Shown: positions 1 through 5,661 of the stretch, in pieces
Layout of the letters: each line of letters starts with the position of its first letter
How positions within the stretch are numbered: the first letter of the stretch is position 1
Assembly (NCBI GenBank): GCA_947165405.1
Contig: CAMVAG010000075.1
Span: forward strand, 1 to 9,480
Direction of reading: 5' to 3'
Length of the DNA: 9,480 nucleotides
Source: an uncultured Selenomonadales bacterium
GTDB taxonomy: Bacteria; Bacillota; Negativicutes; Selenomonadales; Selenomonadaceae
Made by a program: the position numbers and the translations under genes
Notes under the pieces: model-generated
The model's database searches: none
What the model was told of the DNA's origin: nothing
Seen by the model: only the letters and a program-made list of their open reading frames with translations

Positions 1-104
1 TTGCGATTGACGGCGGCTCTGTCATCCTCACGAATGTCAAGAGCGGCAGCTCGATCAATATCAACGGCACGACACATAAGATAAGCGGCAGCGGTTTAAG
101 CTAA
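1..104 (+). CDS. C-terminal end of a repetitive, probably surface-exposed protein (partial)
   Basis: The frame that starts at base 3 is open for 33 codons and stops at TAA 102-104; the gene enters from the left of the window. The visible tail is rich in Gly, Ser, Asn, Thr, Ile and Val, with alternating hydrophobic and small polar residues (for example GGSVILTNVKSGSSINING) and no Cys. This pattern is typical of the last beta strands of large repetitive beta-helix or adhesin/RTX-like proteins; that class assignment is inference from 33 residues. It is followed after about 65 bases by a strong terminator, which supports this being a genuine gene end. No specific function can be read from the fragment. 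Confidence 0.6.
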   Translation, partial: AIDGGSVILTNVKSGSSININGTTHKISGSGLS

Positions 105-122
105 GCGATTGACGATCGGTTT

Positions 123-164
123 AAAAGCTGAAAGTTAAAAGCTAAACTTTAACACCTGAAAATT
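123..164. repeat. Degenerate 7-nt tandem repeat tract between genes
   Basis: Counting in steps of seven from base 123 gives AAAAGCT, GAAAGTT, AAAAGCT, AAACTTT, AACACCT and GAAAATT. The first three are clear variants of one unit; the later ones are increasingly diverged. The unit is nearly the same as GAAAGCT found inside purL at 6507-6534, and ACACCTG at 152-158 matches the unit of the purL tract at 7489-7523. It lies between the left-edge stop codon and the terminator at 169. Confidence 0.6.
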
Positions 165-168
165 TTTC

Positions 169-201
169 AGCCTCGACAAAATTTGTCGGGGCTTTTTTTT
201 T
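169..201 (+). terminator. Rho-independent terminator of the left-edge gene
   Basis: The arms AGCCTCGACA (169-178) and TGTCGGGGCT (184-193) form a 10-bp stem with one T-G pair and a 5-nt A/T loop, followed at once by a run of T residues (193-201). It ends the transcript of the partial gene and separates it from the sensor kinase. Confidence 0.9.
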
Positions 202-235
202 GCAACGGTCAAAACTTCGACGCCGTTTATTTAAC

Positions 236-264
236 TTGCGCAATTTGCATTTCGCCGTTAAAAT
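236..264 (+). promoter_or_regulatory. Possible promoter of the sensor kinase
   Basis: TTGCGC (236-241) and TAAAAT (259-264) are separated by 17 bases. The -10 matches the consensus at five of six positions, but the -35 matches only in its TTG. It lies downstream of the terminator at 169-201, so the kinase needs a promoter about here. An overlapping TATGAT at 264-269 is an alternative -10, but no -35 is well spaced for it. Confidence 0.35.
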
Positions 265-325
265 ATGATTAATCGTTCGTCGGTTGGAATTTCTTGTAAC
301 GTATCCGCTCGAAGGGAAGAATTTT

Positions 326-2566
326 ATGAACACGCAGGCACCAAAGAAAAATTTTCTTGTGACGGCGGCAATCGCACTGCCGATAATTCTTGCGATAATT
401 TTCGCGGGAATTTATTTCAATCTCTCTGGTGTATTTCGTGACACGCCCAAAGTCGAAATTCAGCCGCTTAACAACTTCAAAAAAACTCTGCACGTTGTCA
501 CCGACCGCGATTACGCGCCCTATTCCTACGTCGACGAACAAGGCAACTATCAGGGCTACGATGTGGAAATGATGAATGAAATTGCCAACCGCCTGCAAAT
601 GAATTTGGATTTGGTTTTAATTGATTGGAACGACGCCAATAAAATTTTTCTCGGCGGCGGCGCGGATATTATCATGAACATGGAAAGCGATTTGATTATA
701 AACAACCCCTCGATTATCGCGACGCTCCCGACGACCGAAAAACAATATGTCGTTTACGGGCGGCGAAATATTTCTTCCGTCGCCGAACTTTACGGCAGGC
801 GCGTTGCTTCTCTGCACAACATGCCGGGGCTCGGTCTCGACGATGAAATTTCTTACGTCCATTCCTATAAAAAAATTTTCGACGGACTAAAAAGCGGCGA
901 ATACGAATTTGCAATTTGTCCGATTCAAGTCGGCGGCAGCTTCATAGAAGAACTTGACATCGACGACGTTTTTCCAAGCTACGCCGTCCAACACGTCTAC
1001 GGCACGCTCGCCATGCACCCCGAAAACACAATGCTCCGCGTCAAAGTCAACGCCGTCTTGATTCAAATGCAACAGGAAGGTCGCCTCGAAGCACTCAACC
1101 GAAAATGGATTGTCAATCGTTACGAAAACATCACGCCGGAGGAAATGGTCACGAGCCGCCCGTGGCTTATCGCGCTGATTTTGTCAAGTGTGCTCTTCGT
1201 GATTCTTTTAATCGGCTACACGTTCATGCAAGTGCGCTACGCCCGGTCGCAGGAAGCTTACACACTGCAGCTGCAAGAAAATTTGGAGACGATTAAACTT
1301 CAGAGCGAGAAGTTGAAAAGTCAGCAGGTTGAACTTATCGCTCAAAAGGAACGCGCCGAAGAAGCCAATAAAGCCAAGTCGACTTTCCTTTCCAACATGA
1401 GCCACGATATTCGCACGCCAATGAATGCGATCGTCGGCTACCTCAATCTTGCCAAAGACTTGCACAAAGTTTGCGAGGCTTGCCCGCTGTATCTTAACGA
1501 ACCTTGCAAAGACAATATCCCCGACAGAATGTTTGACTTCCTCAAAAAAATTGATGCGTCCAGTCAGCATTTGCTTGCGCTGATTAATGACGTGTTGGAG
1601 ATGAGCCGAATCGAAAGCGGCAAGATGGAACTTGAACTCAACGGCATGAACATCGTCACCGCACTTGATGAAGTTCATGACATGTTCGCCACGCAAATGG
1701 CGGGCAAGAAAATTTCTTTCAGCGTCGACACTTCCGAAGTCACGGATAAATTTGTCATCTGCGATAAAAATCGTTTGAACCGCGTCTTGCTGAATCTTTT
1801 GAGCAATGCTTATAAGTTCACGCCCGAAGGAGGAAACATTTCCGTCAAGCTTAAACAGGTCAGCGAAGTGCGCGACGTTTTTGCCGATTATGAGTTGCGC
1901 GTTAAGGACAGCGGTATCGGCATGACGCCCGAATTTGCCGCAAAAGTTTTCGAGGCTTTTGAACGTGAAAGGAATTCGACCGTCAGCAAAATTCAAGGGA
2001 CGGGGCTGGGCATGGCGATTACAAAAAGTATCGTCGACCTCATGGGCGGCGACATTAAAGTTATCACCGCGCCCGGCGAAGGCACCGAATTTGTCATCGA
2101 CATTACCTTTGAACTTGCCGAAGATATGCAAGACGAACTTGATTCCGAAAACGAACAGGCAGCCGGCAAGGTTATCGACTTCACGAACAAAAAACTTTTG
2201 CTCGTCGACGACATCGAACTCAATCGCGAAATTGCCAAGATGCTCCTTGAAAGCGAAGGCTTTATCGTCGATACGGCAAGCGACGGTAAAGAGGCTGTCG
2301 AAAAGATTGCGGCGGCTAAGGCGGGCGATTATGACGCGGTCTTGATGGATATACAAATGCCGATAATGAACGGCTACGAGGCGGCAAAAAAAATTCGCAA
2401 GCTGGAAAAATCCGAACTTGCAAATGTTCCGATAATCGCTATGACCGCCAACGCCTTCAGCGAGGACGTGAAGAACGCACTTGACGCCGGCATGAACGCG
2501 CACATTGCCAAACCTATCGACGTGCCGAAGATGATGGAGACTCTTGCAAAAATTCTTCCCGCTTAA
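326..2566 (+). CDS. Hybrid sensor histidine kinase with periplasmic solute-binding-like sensor domain and C-terminal receiver
   Basis: This is a 746-aa membrane kinase. A signal-anchor helix is at about residues 10-33, followed by a periplasmic SBP_bac_3-like domain (about 55-267, with the typical YAPYSYVDEQG and YDVEMMNEIANRL stretches), a second membrane helix (280-302) and a helical linker. The HisKA domain has the phospho-acceptor His360 in SHDIRTPMNAI. The ATPase domain shows the N-box Asn494 and the glycine boxes DSGIGM (528-533) and GTGLGMAI (558-565). The receiver (about 622-742) keeps the acidic pocket near 627-629, the phospho-acceptor Asp675 (LMDIQMP), Thr707 and Lys729. By family knowledge it binds a small solute, often an amino acid, and relays phosphate from His360 to Asp675. 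The ATG at 326 is chosen because GAAGGGAAG (311-319) lies 6 nt upstream; the frame extends to a TTG at 284 that lacks a ribosome site. No separate response regulator or output domain is visible. HisKA carries an unusual three-Cys insert (383-394). Confidence 0.95.
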   Translation: MNTQAPKKNFLVTAAIALPIILAIIFAGIYFNLSGVFRDTPKVEIQPLNNFKKTLHVVTDRDYAPYSYVDEQGNYQGYDVEMMNEIANRLQMNLDLVLIDWNDANKIFLGGGADIIMNMESDLIINNPSIIATLPTTEKQYVVYGRRNISSVAELYGRRVASLHNMPGLGLDDEISYVHSYKKIFDGLKSGEYEFAICPIQVGGSFIEELDIDDVFPSYAVQHVYGTLAMHPENTMLRVKVNAVLIQMQQEGRLEALNRKWIVNRYENITPEEMVTSRPWLIALILSSVLFVILLIGYTFMQVRYARSQEAYTLQLQENLETIKLQSEKLKSQQVELIAQKERAEEANKAKSTFLSNMSHDIRTPMNAIVGYLNLAKDLHKVCEACPLYLNEPCKDNIPDRMFDFLKKIDASSQHLLALINDVLEMSRIESGKMELELNGMNIVTALDEVHDMFATQMAGKKISFSVDTSEVTDKFVICDKNRLNRVLLNLLSNAYKFTPEGGNISVKLKQVSEVRDVFADYELRVKDSGIGMTPEFAAKVFEAFERERNSTVSKIQGTGLGMAITKSIVDLMGGDIKVITAPGEGTEFVIDITFELAEDMQDELDSENEQAAGKVIDFTNKKLLLVDDIELNREIAKMLLESEGFIVDTASDGKEAVEKIAAAKAGDYDAVLMDIQMPIMNGYEAAKKIRKLEKSELANVPIIAMTANAFSEDVKNALDAGMNAHIAKPIDVPKMMETLAKILPA

Positions 2567-2578
2567 ATTTAAAATCAA

Positions 2579-2615
2579 AAAGCCCCGTCGATTGGCGGGG
2601 CTTTAAAATTTTTTT
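2579..2615. terminator. Bidirectional terminator between converging transcripts
   Basis: AAAGCCCCG (2579-2587) and CGGGGCTTT (2596-2604) form a perfect 9-bp stem with an 8-nt loop. On the + strand it is followed by AAAA and a T run (2609-2615). On the minus strand the stem is followed by TTGATTTT, which also gives a U-rich tail. It starts 13 bases after the kinase stop codon and 10 bases beyond the DUF2156 stop codon, so it can end both transcripts. Confidence 0.9.
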
Positions 2616-3525
2616 ATGCAAGCGTCGCGTTAAACTTTTCAATCATTTTTATCGGGCGATAAGATTCTTTGGCTTGCCGCAAGCCGTCGATTCCCATGTC
2701 TTCTTCGCGGTTGATATAAATCATGTCAGACCACTCGTGCTCGACGAAGCTTTGATTAATCGCCGTGTAAATCCCTCGAATATTTGAATCGGCCTTCTCG
2801 ACGTGAATAACCGCCGTGTCGGAATTGAGCCGCTCGCCGAACGTGATCGCCGCAATTTTTCCGTCAATCACAATCGCGCCGCCCTTGAGTTTGAACTTGT
2901 CGAAGTGGTCAAAAATTTCATGAATCGCCGCTTGCTCGCAGCCGATAAACGGGTCGTCGGGATTGGCGCGTTTGTTAATTTCAGACCAAATGTTGAACTC
3001 TTCGCGGCACTGCGGAATAATTTTTTCGGTTATCGGCAAATATTTCGCGTCGGGATATTCTTTGCGGAAGGCGTTGAGGTGATTTTTCTTGCCGTGAAAT
3101 TTTCTGCCGGAAAGATTTATCAAGTCCTGCGCGAGGTAAACGTAATCGAAGCGGTCTCTTGCGGGCGTGATGTTAAATTTCGCGTGAGGATATTTTTCCA
3201 ACTCCTCGGCGAAAATTTTTTCCACGACGACGAACATAAATTTTTTATCGCCGCGATTTTCCTCAGCCACGTGCAAAATTTTTGTAATGGCGTCCTGCAT
3301 TTTTTCCTGCGAACCAATCGGTTGCCACGCCGAAAAGTTTTTTTCGTTCGTCGAGAACATGTACAGCACGTCGTCTTCGACCGCCCATTGAAGATTGAGC
3401 ATATCGCGCCACATGAAAAGATTCGTGAACGTGTACTTGGAATTTTCGCAATAGCGCGAGCCGAAAAACTTATCGAACGTCGGCTTGTCTGTGCAAGTCA
3501 ATTTCTGCAGATTAATATTGTCCAC
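2614..3525 (-). CDS. DUF2156 family protein (GNAT-fold, related to the MprF C-terminal domain)
   Basis: The 303-aa product is soluble, with no signal peptide or membrane segment. It matches the DUF2156 family by several stretches: YTFTNLFMWRD near the N terminus, LINLSGRKFHGKKNHLNAF (about 135-153), and the C-terminal block around residues 240-297, which includes HVEKAD, GIYTAINQSF and GLRQAKESYRP. DUF2156 has a double GNAT fold and is the family of the catalytic domain of lysyl-phosphatidylglycerol synthase, but stand-alone members are mostly uncharacterised; the substrate cannot be read from sequence. The start shown is a GTG that overlaps the end of the preceding gene by 14 nt, and the GAGGAAG ribosome-site sequence abuts it with unusually short spacing. 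Translational coupling, or a start a few codons further in, is therefore likely. It is the last gene of the purL operon and ends at the shared terminator. Confidence 0.85.
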   Translation of the reverse strand: MDNINLQKLTCTDKPTFDKFFGSRYCENSKYTFTNLFMWRDMLNLQWAVEDDVLYMFSTNEKNFSAWQPIGSQEKMQDAITKILHVAEENRGDKKFMFVVVEKIFAEELEKYPHAKFNITPARDRFDYVYLAQDLINLSGRKFHGKKNHLNAFRKEYPDAKYLPITEKIIPQCREEFNIWSEINKRANPDDPFIGCEQAAIHEIFDHFDKFKLKGGAIVIDGKIAAITFGERLNSDTAVIHVEKADSNIRGIYTAINQSFVEHEWSDMIYINREEDMGIDGLRQAKESYRPIKMIEKFNATLA

Positions 3526-4246
3526 CTTCCTCGAATAAAAGTTGCGCCAAGTGAAAAGCTTTGGCTCCGCCCAATTTTAACCCGCGAATGCAATAATGAC
3601 AATACGCCGCAACTTTTTCCGTCCGAATCTTTGCGCAGTGCTCTTCCATGAGCGATTTTTTTTGTTCGGGCGTGTGCTCTTGAAACAAACCTTGCGCGCC
3701 ATACAAAAATCTTTTCGGGGCAAGTTTCGGATTGCGCGGCGGCTGCGGTTGATACAAAGACACGCCGCAAAATTTTGTTCGCCCGTGATTTTCCTCAAGC
3801 TCGACGATTTTAAAATTCATGCGCCGCAAAATTTCACGAACCGCCTCTTGCTCCGCCGAATTTTCTTTCGACCGCCAACAATCTTGAATCGTAATCGCCT
3901 CGCCGTGATGATTCGGGTAAGGAAAATTTTCATCGCTCAAAATAAATTCCCAGATTGATTCGCGGAAAAATTCGGGGTGCCGCTCCTCGAAAATCGCCGA
4001 GCAGTTGTGACAAATCGAAATCATTGTTGAGCCGGGCGGAAATTTTTCAAAGTGTTTAATCGCCCGCCACTCGTCACGAAAATTTTCCGGCATGCGCTGT
4101 TCAAATTCGGCGACCTTGTATTTGTCGACGCAACAGCGGATTATCGGCATGGAAAATTTTTCGCGCAGGTAATCGCAAATTTTTTTGCTCAACGCGGGAT
4201 ATTCTTCCGTGAAGACGCAAGCCGCCACGTAAAATTTTTGACTCAT
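3512..4246 (-). CDS. Cysteine-rich protein with two CCG-like (HdrB-type) cysteine patterns, probable Fe-S protein
   Basis: The product is 244 aa, soluble, with 11 cysteines. Cys10, the pair Cys38-Cys39 and the CHNC motif (79-82) form a C-x27-CC-x39-CxxC arrangement. Cys123, FCG (Cys160) and CHYC (216-219) form a second, partial version with the second Cys of the pair replaced by Gly. This resembles the cysteine-rich CCG domains of heterodisulfide reductase subunit B and glycolate oxidase GlcF, which bind a [4Fe-4S] cluster. The spacing differs from the classical motif, so family assignment is inference. An alternative is a zinc protein. The ATG at 4246 is chosen over an upstream in-frame GTG-type extension because AGGAGA lies 7 nt before it. 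Its ribosome site overlaps the DUF389 stop codon, so the two genes are tightly linked in one operon. Confidence 0.8.
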   Translation of the reverse strand: MSQKFYVAACVFTEEYPALSKKICDYLREKFSMPIIRCCVDKYKVAEFEQRMPENFRDEWRAIKHFEKFPPGSTMISICHNCSAIFEERHPEFFRESIWEFILSDENFPYPNHHGEAITIQDCWRSKENSAEQEAVREILRRMNFKIVELEENHGRTKFCGVSLYQPQPPRNPKLAPKRFLYGAQGLFQEHTPEQKKSLMEEHCAKIRTEKVAAYCHYCIRGLKLGGAKAFHLAQLLFEEGGQY

Positions 4247-4253
4247 ATCAATT

Positions 4254-4259
4254 TCTCCT
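4254..4259 (-). promoter_or_regulatory. Ribosome-binding site overlapping the upstream stop codon
   Basis: The minus strand reads AGGAGA, 7 nt before the ATG at 4246. Its first two bases lie within the TAG stop codon (4260-4258) of the DUF389 gene. It fixes the start of the cysteine-rich protein and implies that ribosomes finishing DUF389 help to load the next gene. Confidence 0.8.
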
Positions 4260-5646
4260 ACCAAATTATTCCGTTGCCCGAAATTAAATCGTTTGCGCCG
4301 TCCGAATCGCGCTGAATGTTGAGCGTTATCGGCATTTCAAATTCGGATTCGAGTAATTTTTTTATTCTGCCCGCTTCATCGGCTGTGACCGGCTCTTTTA
4401 CGTAAATTATTATCATAAATCGCTTGTCTTGCGTCAAAATTTCGCCGCCTTCCGCTCTTGAGACCTTCGGAAATGCCGCAGGTAATTTTTCATTTAATTT
4501 TTCCAACGATTTTTTGTACTCAAGGCTTTTTTGATAGGCGGGATAATAAGTTTGGCTCAAAGATTTATATTTTTTTAATTCAGCCGACTCCGCCTCGCGA
4601 ATTCCGACGTATCGCTCGTGTTTCAAAGTATTTTGCAACAATTCATTAACCGCTTGCTCGTCCATGCCCTCGTGAAATTCATTTTGCACGACTTGTAAGC
4701 GATAATTTTGCAGATATGAATACTCCGACAACTCTTTTTGCAAATTTTCAACGTCAGTGTCGCTGATTACCTGCCCGATTGATATTATTTCCAAAATTTC
4801 TTCCTGCGGGTTCAATTTATATGAGACCGCTTGGCGATTTTGCGTGTTAAATTTCGTTTCTACAAAGTTTTTTGTCTGCACGTTTTCCAAATTTTCCTCA
4901 ATACTTATTTGCGCCATCCTCAAGCTCGGCAAAATTATTAATACGCCCAAAATCATTAATAAAATCCTTTGTTTGCGGAAGTTTTCTGCCGAAACGTATT
5001 CTTTTGCCGGCACGCGCAGAATTTTTAACACTACGAACGCCGATAAGCAGATAAAAAAGCTGTTAATGAAAAATAAATACAGCGCACCGAGTAAAAAATT
5101 TGTCGAATGCGTTGCAATTCCGTAGCCTGCCGTGCAAAGCGGAGGCATTAATGCCGTAGCAATCGCAACACCCGGAATTACATTGCCTCTTTCTTCTCGT
5201 GTCAGTCCGATTATTCCCGCCGTCCCGCCGAAAATTGCAATTAATACATCCCAAATTGTCGGAGCCGTTCGCGCAATTAATTCCGGCGAGGCTGTCGTTA
5301 TCGGCGTCAAAGAAAAGTAAATTGCCGACGTTAAAACCGATAAAAATACTTGAAACGACAATTTTAAGAACGATTCTTTGACATATTGCGTGTCATAAGC
5401 CGCCATTCCGTAGCCGAGCGCGATTATATTGCCCATAAGCGGTGAAATTAACATCGCGCCGATTATTACCGCCGTCGAATTCATGTTCAGCCCGATTGAT
5501 GCAATAAGAATCGCCAAAACCAAAATACACATGTTCGTGCCTTTTAAAACGCCGCCCGCGTGTATTCTTTCGATAATTTCTGACATTGACGCTCTGTCTT
5601 CATGCAAACTGAACAGCTCGCCGAATGCTTTTTTGAAACTTTCCAT
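4258..5646 (-). CDS. DUF389 / TIGR00341 family integral membrane protein
   Basis: The product has 462 aa. The N-terminal half contains about seven membrane helices (roughly 38-53, 57-80, 95-115, 130-147, 156-178, 184-208, 226-243). It carries the family hallmarks GAMLISPLMGNI (63-74) and ATALMPPLCTAGYG (163-176), which are Pro/Gly-rich breaks inside membrane helices and suggest a transport-like or channel-like core. The function of DUF389 proteins is not established. The C-terminal half (about 244-462) is a soluble domain with charged helices (355-388). The start ATG has TGGAG 7 nt upstream and lies 15 nt after the purL stop, so it is read from the purL transcript. By eye the gene seems somewhat richer in A+T than purL and the kinase, but I cannot put a number on this. 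A role in purine metabolism is not implied by sequence. Confidence 0.88.
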   Translation of the reverse strand: MESFKKAFGELFSLHEDRASMSEIIERIHAGGVLKGTNMCILVLAILIASIGLNMNSTAVIIGAMLISPLMGNIIALGYGMAAYDTQYVKESFLKLSFQVFLSVLTSAIYFSLTPITTASPELIARTAPTIWDVLIAIFGGTAGIIGLTREERGNVIPGVAIATALMPPLCTAGYGIATHSTNFLLGALYLFFINSFFICLSAFVVLKILRVPAKEYVSAENFRKQRILLMILGVLIILPSLRMAQISIEENLENVQTKNFVETKFNTQNRQAVSYKLNPQEEILEIISIGQVISDTDVENLQKELSEYSYLQNYRLQVVQNEFHEGMDEQAVNELLQNTLKHERYVGIREAESAELKKYKSLSQTYYPAYQKSLEYKKSLEKLNEKLPAAFPKVSRAEGGEILTQDKRFMIIIYVKEPVTADEAGRIKKLLESEFEMPITLNIQRDSDGANDLISGNGIIW

Positions 5647-5661
5647 GCCAAAACTCCATTT

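Noticed and set aside
284..325. N-terminal extension of the sensor kinase from a TTG
   Set aside because: There is no ribosome site before the TTG, while the ATG at 326 has one at good spacing and begins a typical signal-anchor sequence.
1208..2578. Long open frame of 456 codons antisense to the kinase gene
   Set aside because: It lies wholly opposite clear kinase, ATPase and receiver motifs, starts inside the terminator, and its translation shows no recognisable domain. Long antisense frames are a by-product of the codon bias.
2803..3651. Open frame of 282 codons on the + strand opposite the DUF2156 gene
   Set aside because: The minus-strand product matches a known family over its full length; the + strand translation has no recognisable motifs and crosses a gene boundary.
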